A stretch of DNA of 64,000 nt from JANMJD01 sp963828405 (GCA_963828405.1 CAWHEG010000031.1:3224001-3288000); one strand, 5' to 3'. Shown: positions 35,207 to 44,810, counted from the first letter of the stretch. The notes: generated by a model not told the origin, from the sequence alone. A program made the numbers and translations.

Positions 35207-35914
35207 GTGTCGAGACCAGCGTGGGATGCCGAGGAGCTACCGACCGGTGAGGCCAAGCAACGCGCCGTACGCGAGATGTTCGACGCGGTCGCCCCTCGGT
35301 ACGACCTGGTCAACCGGATCATGACGATGCGGATCGACGTGCGCTGGCGGCGCCGGGCGCTCGATTCGCTGGGCCTGGCGAGCGGGAGCCGCGTGCTCGA
35401 CCTGGCATCGGGCACCGGCGACCTGTGTATCGGCCTGGCGGCGCGTGGGATGCACCCGATCCCGGTCGACCTGTCGTTCGGGATGTTGTCGGCCGACAAG
35501 CGCAGCGGAGCCCCTCGGGTGCAGGCCGACGTGCAGCGCCTCCCATTCCCCGATGCGTCGGCCGACGGCGTGACCTGCGGCTTCGCCCTGCGCAACTTCG
35601 TCGATCTGGGCCTGTTCTTCGACGAACTCGCCCGGGTGGTGCGCCCGGGCGGCTCGATCGCCCTGCTCGACGCGTGCGAGCCCGACAACCGGTTGATGCG
35701 CTGGGGCCACGGCATCTACTTCGGCAAGGTCGTCCCCCGGATCGGCGGGCTGTTCTCCGACAAGGGGGCCTATCGCTACCTGCCGCGCAGCCTGGCGTAC
35801 CTGCCGCCGGCGGCGGAGATGATGGATCGCCTGCAGCGCGCCGGGTTCTCGTCGACCGACCGGAAGCTGTTGACCGGTGGGGCGGCCCAACTGATCACCG
35901 CACGGCGGAGCTGA
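35207..35914 (+). CDS. menG: Demethylmenaquinone methyltransferase
   Basis: A 235-residue class I SAM methyltransferase of the UbiE/MenG family that does the last methylation of menaquinone. Blocks: REMFDAVAPRYDLVNRIMT at the N-terminus, the SAM motif VLDLASGTGDLC, VQADVQRLPFPDASADGVTCGFALRN (in pieces) and YLPRSLAYLPPAAEMMDRL. GTG start at 35207; the upstream open frame has no coding character. menF follows after 6 bp, so both should be one operon. Confidence 0.92.
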   Translation: MSRPAWDAEELPTGEAKQRAVREMFDAVAPRYDLVNRIMTMRIDVRWRRRALDSLGLASGSRVLDLASGTGDLCIGLAARGMHPIPVDLSFGMLSADKRSGAPRVQADVQRLPFPDASADGVTCGFALRNFVDLGLFFDELARVVRPGGSIALLDACEPDNRLMRWGHGIYFGKVVPRIGGLFSDKGAYRYLPRSLAYLPPAAEMMDRLQRAGFSSTDRKLLTGGAAQLITARRS

Positions 35915-35920
35915 CCCCAC

Positions 35921-37123
35921 GTGATGCTGCGGGCCACGACCCGCCCGCTCGCCCAGGACGTCGACCTCAACGACTTCGCCGGCGGGGAGGGGTTCCTGTT
36001 CGTCCGCGACGGCGTCGGCCTGGCGGGGCGCGGGGTCACGGCGCGGGTGCCGGCGACGTCGGTCCAGGCATGCCTGGCCGGCATCGAGCGCGACGACACC
36101 GTCGGGCAGCCGGGCTGCGGTCCGGTGGCGATGGGAGTGCTCCCGTTCGCGCCGGGGCAGACGGCGGACATGGTGATCCCCGCCGTCGTCATCGGCAAAG
36201 GCCTCGACGGCCACCGTTGGATCACCACGATCGGCGACGCCGAGAGCGGCGCCGTCGTCGACAGCGTGCAACCGTTCCCCCGGCCCGCACCGCAAGCGGC
36301 GTCGTTCACCGTGCGCCCCGGAGTCCCCGTCGAGCACTACCTCGCCGCGGTCGCGGCCGCCCGCCAGGCGGTCGAGGACGAACAGCTGTCGAAGGTGGTC
36401 ATCGCCCGCGACATCGTCGTCGAGTGCGACCGCCCGCTCGACGTGCACGCCATCCTGTTGCGGCTGCGGGCGTCGTTCGGCTCGAGCTACCGGTACTCGG
36501 TCGACGGTTTCATCGGGGCCTCACCCGAGTTGCTCGTCTCCCGGCACGGCGACGTGGTGCGCTCGCACCCCCTGGCCGGCACCACCCCGCGGGTCGGCGA
36601 CCCGGTCGTCGATGCCCGACTCGCCGCCGAGCTGCTCGCCTCGATGAAGAACCAGGTCGAGCACCGCGTCGTGATCGACGTCATCCACGACACGCTGCTC
36701 CCCTACTGCAGCTACCTCGACTGGGAACCCGAGCCGTCGATCCTGGCGGTGGCCAACGTGCAGCACCTGGCGACGCTGATCGAGGGTCGCCTGTCGGATC
36801 CGGCGCCGAACGTGATGGACGTGGCCCGTCTGCTCTCGCCCACCCCGGCGCTCGGCGGCCATCCACGCGAGCCGGCGATCGCCCTCATCGAAGCCCTCGA
36901 GGGTATGGAGCGCGGCCGCTACGGCGGGACGGTCGGCTGGGTCGATGCCGACGGCAACGGCACGTGGGCGGTAGCGATCCGCGGCGCCGAGCTCTCGGCC
37001 GACCGTCGATCGGCCAGGCTGGTGGCCGGCGGAGGGATCGTCGCCGCCAGCGAGCCCCTCGACGAACTCGCCGAGACCCAGGCCAAGTTCCAGGCGATGC
37101 TCTCGGCAATCGTCCGGGCGTAG
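35921..37123 (+). CDS. menF: Isochorismate synthase
   Basis: A 400-residue chorismate-binding enzyme that makes isochorismate, the first step of menaquinone synthesis. The conserved C-terminal core shows EDEQLSKVVIARDI, GASPELLVSRHGDVVRSHPLAGTTPR (in pieces), KNQVEHRVVIDVIHDTL, PALGGHPREPAIALI and GYGGTV-like RYGGTVGWVDADGNGTW. GTG start at 35921, with GGAG 10 nt upstream. A broken second copy of two parts of this gene lies 0.8 kb further on. Confidence 0.92.
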   Translation: MMLRATTRPLAQDVDLNDFAGGEGFLFVRDGVGLAGRGVTARVPATSVQACLAGIERDDTVGQPGCGPVAMGVLPFAPGQTADMVIPAVVIGKGLDGHRWITTIGDAESGAVVDSVQPFPRPAPQAASFTVRPGVPVEHYLAAVAAARQAVEDEQLSKVVIARDIVVECDRPLDVHAILLRLRASFGSSYRYSVDGFIGASPELLVSRHGDVVRSHPLAGTTPRVGDPVVDARLAAELLASMKNQVEHRVVIDVIHDTLLPYCSYLDWEPEPSILAVANVQHLATLIEGRLSDPAPNVMDVARLLSPTPALGGHPREPAIALIEALEGMERGRYGGTVGWVDADGNGTWAVAIRGAELSADRRSARLVAGGGIVAASEPLDELAETQAKFQAMLSAIVRA

Positions 37124-37419
37124 ACAGCGACCGCCATTGCAACGCGCGTTTGAGTTCCGTCGGGGAGACACGATGACATCCCGCAGGCTGGGGGCGGCCG
37201 ATCCCACCGCTCGCGGACGGGTACAGCGAACAGGCGGCCGCGGCGTCGATGACGCATCGCCGCCCGAAGGGGGGGCGAGACGGCGCACGATGTATAGCGA
37301 CGCCGTGGACTTCGTGACAAACTATCGGAAGCGTGGTTTCACCCGCACGGCAACTAGTTCACTACTAGTTCAGGCTGGCCCAAAACTCGCGCTTCTCCTG
37401 AACCCGTTCGTCTCGTGGG
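37124..37419. other. Non-coding left edge of the insertion-sequence region
   Basis: No gene recognised in these 296 bases. The segment holds a frame that reads into the IS30 remnant, and a direct repeat ACTAGTT ... ACTAGTT at about 37353-37370 that contains two SpeI-type palindromes. It may carry the left end of the first insertion sequence, but I could not define a terminal repeat. Confidence 0.4.
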
Positions 37420-37935
37420 TCGAGATCGGTCGTGGCCTGGCCCGACGCCCGGGCAGCGTCGCCCGTGAGGTCGACCGCAACGGCGGCCGCCACCGCTACC
37501 TGCCGATCGCCGCGCAACGCCGCACCGATTGATGCCTGCGCCACCCCAAGCAACGACTGCTCGGCGTCGAGGGAGCGCTACGAGACCGTGTCACGCTCGA
37601 GTTGCGTGCCGGCCGCTCCCCGGTGGCGATTCTCGCTCGACCTCGTGGCCGACGACGGCGCCAGCGTGTGTCCCGAGACGATCTACAAGGCCGTCTACGC
37701 CGGCACCCTCGACGTCAAAGCCCGTCGATGCCTCTTGCTCCGACGGCCCCGGCGACGCTGCCGATAAACACGAACCCGCAGTTCACGACCTGAACGACCG
37801 TCGATCGCTGACCGACCCACCGCCGTCAACCGATCCCCCCGCACCTGCTCCGCTCGGTCACCTTTGACCACGGCTCCGAATGGGCTGAGTGGGAGACCCT
37901 GGCGGCGACCTACCGGATGAACGTGTGGTTCTGCC
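37420..37935 (+). mobile_element. Decayed IS30-family transposase remnant
   Basis: Pieces of an IS30-type transposase in several frames. The N-terminal helix-turn-helix is EIGRGLARRPGSVAREVDRNGGRHRY; a middle piece reads CPETIYKAVYAGTLD, matching the family's VS-ETIY signature; the DDE-core piece is VTFDHGSEWAEW at about 37858-37895. Large parts between them are missing and the frames do not connect. It is not a functional transposase. The end at about 37935 abuts a copied fragment of menF. Confidence 0.75.
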
Positions 37936-37937
37936 AT

Positions 37938-38097
37938 TCCCCCGGCCCGCGCCGCAGGCGGCGTCGTTCGCCGTGCGACCCGAGCACCGCGTCGTGATCG
38001 ATGTCATCCACGACACCCTGCTCCCTATTGCAGCTACCTCGACTGGGAACCCGAGCCGTCGATCCTGGCCGTGGCCAAAGTCCAGCACCTGGCAGTA
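37938..38097 (+). repeat. Partial duplicate of two separated menF segments
   Basis: Bases 37938-37983 are nearly identical to menF bases about 36276-36320 (PFPRPAPQAASF region), and bases 37984-38095 are nearly identical to menF bases about 36660-36775 (EHRVVIDVIHDTLL region). The intervening 340 bp of menF are absent, so the copy has an internal deletion. A one-base loss (CCCTATTG versus CCCTACTG) and substitutions are visible. Not coding. Confidence 0.85.
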
Positions 38098-38169
38098 ACC
38101 AGTCAGATGTGATCGCGCGGTGCGCGCGATATCCACCGTTGTTCGCGCGTGGAGTGCTAGAAGTGGGGG

Positions 38170-39495
38170 GTGGACTTCCGTGTTGCCGAGCTTGAGGCGG
38201 AGAACGCTGAGTTGCGACGCGACATCGGTGAGTTGAGAGAGCAGCTCAGGGTCGTGATGGGCAGGGTCGCTGATCTGGAGAAACAGCTCGCCAGGAACCC
38301 GTCGAACTCGTCGAAGCCGCCGTCGTCGGACGGTGGTCCGGCCAAGTCGGATCGGGCGGAGAACGCGAACCGGGCTGCACGCCGGGCGATGGGCCGCCGA
38401 CAGGGGAAACAACCGGGCACGCCAGGGCACACGTTGTCGCAGGTCACCGATCCGGACGAGGTGATCGTTCATAGCCCGGATCGGTGCCGGTCGTGTGATC
38501 GATCGTTGGATGACGCCGAGGTGGTCGGCATCGTGTCCCGCCAGGTGTTCGATGTCCCGGACCCGAGGGTGATCGTGACCGAACACCAGGCGCAGCGGCG
38601 TCGCTGCCGATGCGGGTGCGAAACGTCTGGGGTGTTCCCGCCTGAGGCGACCGCGCCAGCGGTTTACGGCCCGGGGATCAAAGCACACGCCGTCTATCTG
38701 ATGTGCGCGCAGCATCTGCCCCGTGAACGCTGCGCCCAGGCGTTGCACGACTTGTTCGGTGTCAAGGTGTCGACCGGGACATTGGACAACTGGATGACGG
38801 ATGCCGCCGGGCGGCTCGATCCGTTCCTCGCCGCGGTCGCCGACCAGTTGCGTAGCGAGCCGGTCGTGCACGCCGATGAAACCTCGGTCCGTTCCGGCAA
38901 GACAGCGTTGTGGGTGCATGTTGGTCACCTCGACACGGCTGTGGACGTTGCTGCACGTCGGTCGCCGCGACCGGGCAACGGTCGAGGCCGGCCCGCTCGG
39001 CACCTACCAGGGCACCATCGTGCATGACCGCCTGGCGATGTACTTCAACTACGGCACCGGCCACGTGCTGTGCAACGCGCACATCCTGCGTTCGCTCAAC
39101 GAGTTGCTCACCAATCGTCGGCATCAGGTGTGGGCGAAAGCGTTCATCACCCTGATCACCGACACCAAACGCCACGCCGATACCGCCCGCGCCGGCGGCC
39201 GCGCCCACCTGCCGGTCTACCGGCAACGACAGATCCGCCGCCGCTGGGACGAACTCGCCGCCCAAGCCACCGCGACGACACCGGCACCGAAACCCGGAAT
39301 GCAGCTCTACGGCACCGATAAAGACGCCCGGCTCCTCGCCGCCGCGCTCACCAGGCACCGCGACCTCTTCCTTGCCTACACCCGCGATCTGACCCTCCCA
39401 TTCGACAATAACCAGGGCGAGCGTGACCTTCGGATGGTCAAGCTCCAAGCCAAGATCAGCGGCGAATTCAGAAGCCACACCGGCGCCAAACGCTT
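38170..39495 (+). mobile_element. IS66-family transposase (frameshifted, 3'-truncated)
   Basis: About 440 codons of an IS66 transposase: an N-terminal coiled coil (VAELEAENAELRRDIGEL), the QLARNPSNSSKPPSSDGG zinc-ribbon lead-in, CRSCDRS, and the DDE core with HADETSV, HDRLAMYFNYGTGHVLCNAHILR and FDNNQGERDLRMVKL. The frame changes near 38941 (an extra G in CGGCTGTGG), so the product is split. At about 39495 the IS66 sequence (GEFRSHTGAKRF) is replaced by an IS3 integrase end, so the element lacks its C-terminus. Confidence 0.85.
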
Positions 39496-39690
39496 CTTTG
39501 CTTCGTTGAAGAAGGAGTGTGTGCACCGGATGGTGTTTTCCACCCGCAAGAAAGCTCGGGATACGGTTGCGGATTATATCGAAGTGTTCTACAATAGACA
39601 GCGGATACATCAAGCACTCGGGTATCTCACTCCGCTAGAAGTATTCGAATCATTTCAAGCCCCCGAGGCTAGGCTGCGTAGTCACACCGT
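39496..39690 (+). mobile_element. C-terminal fragment of an IS3-family transposase (orfB)
   Basis: About 60 codons that read in phase with the second half of the IS66 frame: FFASLKKECVHR, FSTRKKARDTVADYIEVFYN, HQALGYLTPLEVFE. This is the rve integrase C-terminus of IS3 elements (IS51/IS150 groups), not IS66. Its base composition is visibly AT-richer than the IS66 part, so it came from a different source. Chimeric join; non-functional. Confidence 0.78.
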
Positions 39691-40348
39691 CCGGGATCGC
39701 CGGGGCAGTCCAGTCACGCATCGCTTCTGCGCACCGGGCGACCGGGATGTGTTGACGGGCCAACAGATATACAACCGTGGCCCGGATCCGGGGCCCGTAG
39801 GAGACCGGGGCGCGGACATGATCGGGGAACCGGCCGGCCGTCGCGGTCCCGCACGTGCAGGTGCGTGTTTCGGCGCGGTGTTCGGTCACGACCGGGGTGA
39901 CTGGTGGGATATCGATGCTCTGTCGGCGGGTCACGCCGGTCACCGCCGCATCGTGCAACCCAGCCCCGCAACCTGAGCAGCACTCCGGAACATGATCGAC
40001 GATCACGTCGGGTGTGTCGGTCTGCGATCGTATTGTGCCTGGTGAACCGGGTTGCCCACCCGCTCGGCGGCTGGTCCCACCTGCCGCCCGTCGCTTCTTG
40101 GCTTGCCGTTCCGAGGCTTGGCGCTGCCGCTCGGCAGCAGGATCCCACGACGGGGGCATCGACGAGTTCCCCGAATTCTTCGAGCCCTTCGACTTCAACG
40201 ACACGATCTCAGCCCGGCACGCCGTGTTCTCAACTTCAAGCACCTCGACCCGTGCTCGAAGGGCGGTGTTCTCGGTGATCAGCAGGGCGACGCGATCCTC
40301 AAGTTCAGCGAATCGAGCCTCCAACGACACCCGCCCAGCCTGCCACAC
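39650..40348 (-). mobile_element. Second IS66-family transposase remnant, opposite strand
   Basis: An open frame of 232 codons on the minus strand with an IS66 N-terminus: coiled-coil LEARFAELEDRVALLITEN, SKNSGNSSMPPSWDP, ECCSGCGAGL, and RIRATVVYLLARQHIPVARCAEAM. It diverges from IS66 at about 39712 and ends in unrelated residues. It shares only family resemblance with the plus-strand IS66, so it is a separate insertion rather than a repeat of it. Missing the catalytic core. Confidence 0.75.
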
Positions 40349-40408
40349 CTCGCGCGAACCGGAGCGGATACCTCACACAGCGCGCGACTCAGGAACCCGA
40401 ATGGTTAC

Positions 40409-40437
40409 ATTGACTTCCTCCCGATCCGGGTACATAC
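40409..40437 (+). promoter_or_regulatory. Sigma-70-type promoter of the secreted protease gene
   Basis: TTGACT at 40409-40414 and CATACT at 40432-40437 with a 17-bp spacer, ending 24 bp before the ATG at 40462. The match to the consensus is good, and the surrounding DNA is AT-rich for this genome. Confidence 0.6.
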
Positions 40438-40461
40438 TCCAACTTGTCCAGGTGAATTCGA

Positions 40462-42471
40462 ATGCGTAGGAATGGGACGGACACCATGAGATTTAGTCAT
40501 CGAGGTGGGGCGTCACGTGTTGGACTCATCGTCCTTCTTGGCGGGTTGGCGCTTTTGGGTACATCAACGACAGGAGCGTCGTCGGCAGGCACCGCTGCGT
40601 CACCGCAGACCTCCGCCGTGCAGAGTGAACCGGAACCCCGCTCGTCCATCGCCCCCGCGGTGCCGGAGGCCGCCTCCGATCCTCAACTGATCGAAACCCG
40701 CGCGAAGTTCGGCTTTCCAACGGACGCTGAATCTATGGCGAGAGCCGTGCGCGACACACTCAAGCGGTCGCCTGACCCTGACCCCATCGGTGCTCCATTG
40801 ACCAACGCGGAATTGCGAGCGGTCCAAGATTACGACAACACGGGGACGGCAAGGCAGGATCTTACCGAGTTTCTCGCAAATCATCACGATACGGCTGCGT
40901 CCTGGCTGTTCAATCACGATTTGGACGACCCGCACGCTACCATTCAAATAACGTCGGCGTTTTCCGCTGCAGATCTCGCCCAAATGAAAGCTCTGATTCC
41001 GGCCGGTTGGGAGTATTCGATCGCCGTGGTAGAGTATCCAGCATCCGAGGTCGCGGCCCTGGCAGCCAGCGTGGAAGGCGAGCTGCGCGGGCACGCCGGG
41101 AACGGCGACGTGAAATCGGCCCGAGACCTGGGAATGAGTCCGCTACGGGCCGAATTCATAGACAGCGATCAGTTCGTGACGCTCATCGTGAGAGGGTCCG
41201 GAGAAGGAAGAAGTGATGAGGAATTGACTGCTCTTCTCGCTAAGGCGAGAACTATCAAGAGTGGTCCCGCCATCAAGGTCGTGCGCGGCGACGAGGAGGT
41301 TTCCGCCAATGGCCGGTTAGACTCTCCTGGTCAGGCAAAGGGTGGGATCAGGGTTGAGGTATGTACCCTGGCTGGCTCCGCGGCGATTGGTGTGGAGCGG
41401 TACGTGTTTACGGCAGGCCATTGCACGAAGACAACGGTCATCCATAGTGCCGTGGGAGGCGCCACCAACGGCGGTACATCCTATGGCCCGACCCAGTTTT
41501 CGGCGAATTCGGATGGGACGTCTACCGCATGGGCACTCGACTATCGGTTTGCGAAGCTGAGCGCCGACAAGCGGGGACTTGCGTCGCCCCACTTTATGAC
41601 GGTAAGTTCGACAACGGGCGGTGCATCTTACTCAAAGTATACAGGGACCAAGACAACGCTGGAAGCCGTCGGCGACTACGTCTGCTACGAGGGTGCGTCA
41701 CAGCTTCGTGTCACTTACTCGATCTTCACGACGAATCATTTTCGCACTCTTTGCGGCTTTGTGATCGATTCTCATACCACCTCAGGGCGGGTTCAGGTAG
41801 ACGTAAAGGTGTGCAAGGGTGACAGCGGCGGCCCAGTGCGCTCGGGATCAATTCTCTACGGGATCGTGTCGAGACACACCAACTTCATTCCAGGGACGGG
41901 TGTTGATTGCGGTTACTATATGTCCTACGCCAGAATTCAACAACAGTTAACTGCAATAGGCGCTACACTGGTCACTGATCACACGGGCATGCTCCGAAAC
42001 GAGCAGGACAAATGCGTCAGCGCCGCTGGTAGCGGGTTGGCGAATGGCACGCCGTACATTCAATACGCATGCTTATACCTGCCCCCGGGCTACACCACTC
42101 CTCACCCGGCCCAGAGCTTTTTCCTTGAACCGATCGGCGGTGGTTCAAGTGATCGGTATCGACTCATTCGAATGAACGGTTCGACCAAGACGTGCTTGTC
42201 GCTCGATGGCAATTCGGCTGGTAGCGGTTATGCGAATGGGGCATTGACGATCGTCTACGAATGTCTGGGCAGCTCTCACCCTCTACAGAACTGGCTCCTC
42301 AGGTATGCACCAGTCACGGCCAATGACGGCCGGTTCAACCTCCTTTCGGAGGGCGCCAACCCGCCGATACGGTGTCTTTCAATCCCGGGCAACTTGACCA
42401 CTGATGTTCAGCTGCACATCTGGGACTGTTACGGTTCGGCGAACTCGGCCCAACTCTGGAGAATCCGATGA
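40462..42471 (+). CDS. Secreted trypsin-like serine protease with ricin-type C-terminal domain
   Basis: A 669-residue exported protein. Residues about 18-45 are a signal peptide (VGLIVLLGGLALLG). A long N-terminal pro-region (to about 290) has no recognised fold. The S1 catalytic residues are in FTAGHC (His), ALDYRFAKL (Asp) and CKGDSGGPV (Ser). The last 160 residues look like a ricin B/lectin trefoil (DKCVSAAG, KTCLSLDG, RCLSIPGN, and a final QLWRIR). Codon use and GC content are lower than in neighbours, indicating transfer. The ATG at 40486 is an alternative start. Its stop overlaps the next start. Confidence 0.85.
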   Translation: MRRNGTDTMRFSHRGGASRVGLIVLLGGLALLGTSTTGASSAGTAASPQTSAVQSEPEPRSSIAPAVPEAASDPQLIETRAKFGFPTDAESMARAVRDTLKRSPDPDPIGAPLTNAELRAVQDYDNTGTARQDLTEFLANHHDTAASWLFNHDLDDPHATIQITSAFSAADLAQMKALIPAGWEYSIAVVEYPASEVAALAASVEGELRGHAGNGDVKSARDLGMSPLRAEFIDSDQFVTLIVRGSGEGRSDEELTALLAKARTIKSGPAIKVVRGDEEVSANGRLDSPGQAKGGIRVEVCTLAGSAAIGVERYVFTAGHCTKTTVIHSAVGGATNGGTSYGPTQFSANSDGTSTAWALDYRFAKLSADKRGLASPHFMTVSSTTGGASYSKYTGTKTTLEAVGDYVCYEGASQLRVTYSIFTTNHFRTLCGFVIDSHTTSGRVQVDVKVCKGDSGGPVRSGSILYGIVSRHTNFIPGTGVDCGYYMSYARIQQQLTAIGATLVTDHTGMLRNEQDKCVSAAGSGLANGTPYIQYACLYLPPGYTTPHPAQSFFLEPIGGGSSDRYRLIRMNGSTKTCLSLDGNSAGSGYANGALTIVYECLGSSHPLQNWLLRYAPVTANDGRFNLLSEGANPPIRCLSIPGNLTTDVQLHIWDCYGSANSAQLWRIR

Positions 42472-43001
42472 GGCTGAGGTCAGTGATTGTCTTCGGACTC
42501 GGTTTGACGACCCTTTGCACCTGCAGCTCGGTGGGTAGATCTGATGTACCGGCCGACACTGCCGGTGTGGCTGAGTCTATCTCAATGCAACCACCGCTCA
42601 CCGCGGTGCCGCCTCCGCCTTCGTCCCCACCTCCATCGTCCACTGAGTTCCTGACACTGACGCTGCTGATGACCAGCACGGCCACCGACGTCTCGATTCA
42701 CGCCGAACTACGGAATGACACGAGAGCTCGAATCCGCGTCCCCGGCATGTGGGAACTGCAACGCTGGTCAGGCACGGGCTGGTCAATGGTCGGCGTCATG
42801 CCGGACGTGTCGATCACCGTGCCGCTGTGTCCGGAGGTGAACACCTGCGAGGTGGACGGGATGGTCCGGTCGCTTGATCCGGGAGAGTCGATCGAGCGAA
42901 TCGACACCACATCCGATCTGATGCCGGGCTATTACCGCGTCATTGCGCAGGTGTTCACCGACATCGAGCAGTCGGCGAACGTGATCGAATTCGCCGGGTG
43001 A
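42468..43001 (+). CDS. Hypothetical lipoprotein coupled to the trypsin-like protease
   Basis: A 177-residue lipoprotein: signal FGLGLTTLCTC with the lipobox Cys at about residue 19, then a Pro/Ser linker (TAVPPPPSSPPPSS) and a single beta-rich domain (STEFLTLTLLMTSTATDVSIHAEL to the end) with an immunoglobulin-like pattern. The ATGA overlap (42468-42471) with the protease gene implies joint translation, so it could anchor or inhibit the protease. That role is inference. Confidence 0.72.
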   Translation: MRLRSVIVFGLGLTTLCTCSSVGRSDVPADTAGVAESISMQPPLTAVPPPPSSPPPSSTEFLTLTLLMTSTATDVSIHAELRNDTRARIRVPGMWELQRWSGTGWSMVGVMPDVSITVPLCPEVNTCEVDGMVRSLDPGESIERIDTTSDLMPGYYRVIAQVFTDIEQSANVIEFAG

Positions 43002-43008
43002 CTCTGTC

Positions 43009-44523
43009 TCACGATCCGCCGGCCAGCAGCGCCCGCACGGCGTCGATGGTGTCGGCGTCACCGGGCGTGCGATCGGGTCGGTAGCCGCGCACGCGGGCGA
43101 AGCGGAGGGCCACGCCGCCCGGGTAGCGACGGGAGATCTGCACACCGTCGAGGGCGATCTCGACGACGAGCTCGGGTCGCAGGTACACCGCCCACCGGTC
43201 GCGGTGATCCTCGCGGCGCGGGAACTCCTCGGTCTGCCAGCGCAACAGCTCGTCGGTCATGCCCTTGAACGTCTTGCCGACCATCACGAACCCACCGACG
43301 GGGTCGCGTGCCCCGAGGTGCAGGTTCGACAGCCAGCCCGAGCGCCGGCCATGGCCCCACTCCGCGGCCAGCACGACCAGGTCGAGGGTGCGCACCGGCT
43401 TGACCTTGTGCCACTGCGAGCCGCGCCGCCCCGCCTCGTACGGCGAGCCGATCGCCTTGACCATCACGCCCTCGTGCCCCTGGGCCAGGGCCGTGGCGCC
43501 GAACGCCTCGGCCGCCTCGACCTCGGCGGTGATCAGCGTCGGCACGAGCCACGGCCCGGCGATCTCGCGCAGCCGGCGCTGGCGCACGGCGAGCGGTTCG
43601 TCGACCAGCTCGCGGCCGTCGAGGTGGAGGACGTCGAAGAAGTACGGCCGCAGCACGCTGGCCACTCCTTCGCCGTCGCTGCCGAACCGGCTCATCGTCT
43701 CCTGGAAGATGCCGGGTCGGCCGTCGTCGTCGACGCCGAGCGCCTCACCGTCGAGGACGACGGACTCCACGGGCAGGGCGAGCACGGCATCGACCACCTG
43801 GGGCAACCGGGACGTGATCTCGTTGAGGTTGCGGGTGAAGATGCGCACCTGGTCGCCAACCCGGTGCACCTGGATGCGGGCGCCGTCGAGCTTCCACTCC
43901 ACCGACACCTCGCCGAGGGCGAGCACCGCCGCCTCGATCGAGACCGAGGTCGAGGCGAGCATCGGTTGCACCGCCCGGCCCGGCACCAGGCCGATGGCGG
44001 CGAGCGCCACGACCCCGCCGGTGGCGGCGGCCAGAGCGGTGATCCCCAGATCGCCCGACATCATCACGGCCCGGCGCAGTTCGACCGGCGGCACCTCGAA
44101 CGCCTGGGCAACGGCATCGGTCACCACCCCGGCGAGGGCGCCGTGGTGCACGTTGCCGAGCAGCACCCGGCGCACGAAGTCGGCCTCCGCCGGCGTGGCC
44201 CGGGCGAACAGATCGGCCAGTGCCGAGCGGCGGCGCTGCTGGGATCCGGCGCCGTCGGTGGCCGCCAACAGCTCGACGACCTCGTCGAACTGCGACACGG
44301 TGAGCGTCGCCGTCGTGCCGTGCGAGCTCTCGTGGGCGGCCAGGTTGGCCCATCCGACGCCGATCCGTCCCTGGCGCAACGTGCCGACGAGCAGCCCGAC
44401 GACGACGGGGATCTCCGCCGGGTCGGCGGCGCGCAGCAGCTCGGCCACGAGCGCCGTCTTCTCGCGCCGCTTCGAGGTGGCGGCGAGCGCGGCGGACGTC
44501 TCGGCCACCTCGATCAGCTGCAT
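43009..44523 (-). CDS. ligB: ATP-dependent DNA ligase (LigB type)
   Basis: A 504-residue ATP-dependent ligase. It has an N-terminal DNA-binding domain (1-190), the nucleotidyltransferase domain with the KxDG lysine in EWKLDGARIQVHR near residue 213, VVLDGEALG, PYFFDVLHLDG, HEGVMVKAIGSPYEAGRRG, and the OB-fold with WHKVKPVRTLDLVV. Length and order match mycobacterial LigB (Rv3062). ATG at 44523. It is a non-essential accessory ligase in relatives. The 287 bp between it and menD hold no gene. Confidence 0.9.
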   Translation of the reverse strand: MQLIEVAETSAALAATSKRREKTALVAELLRAADPAEIPVVVGLLVGTLRQGRIGVGWANLAAHESSHGTTATLTVSQFDEVVELLAATDGAGSQQRRRSALADLFARATPAEADFVRRVLLGNVHHGALAGVVTDAVAQAFEVPPVELRRAVMMSGDLGITALAAATGGVVALAAIGLVPGRAVQPMLASTSVSIEAAVLALGEVSVEWKLDGARIQVHRVGDQVRIFTRNLNEITSRLPQVVDAVLALPVESVVLDGEALGVDDDGRPGIFQETMSRFGSDGEGVASVLRPYFFDVLHLDGRELVDEPLAVRQRRLREIAGPWLVPTLITAEVEAAEAFGATALAQGHEGVMVKAIGSPYEAGRRGSQWHKVKPVRTLDLVVLAAEWGHGRRSGWLSNLHLGARDPVGGFVMVGKTFKGMTDELLRWQTEEFPRREDHRDRWAVYLRPELVVEIALDGVQISRRYPGGVALRFARVRGYRPDRTPGDADTIDAVRALLAGGS

Positions 44524-44810
44524 CCCCGCATCATGCCCGCCGCGTCGAGTCGCGTCTCCGCTCCGACGCGGCCGCCTCGCCCGGTGACCCTCCGAGGCAC
44601 CGGCGACGACGAGCCCCGCGCACAGTCCGGAGCGCAGACTCCGGAGCACCCCGCAAACACCGGAGCGTCATCCCGCCCGGGGCCCGCTCCGGCTCCAGGG
44701 TTCGATCGCCACTCCACGGTTCGCCGACTGCGATCGGGTCGGCGGCACGTCTGCGTCGCGGCCGCAGCGCCAACGCGTGCCGCGCCGCCGGCTGCGCGCC
44801 TGGCCGCGGC

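Noticed and set aside
44524..44810. Repeated CCGGAGC/GCTCCGG motifs in the ligB-menD gap
   Set aside because: Short, imperfect and irregularly spaced; no stable stem or operator-like arrangement could be drawn.
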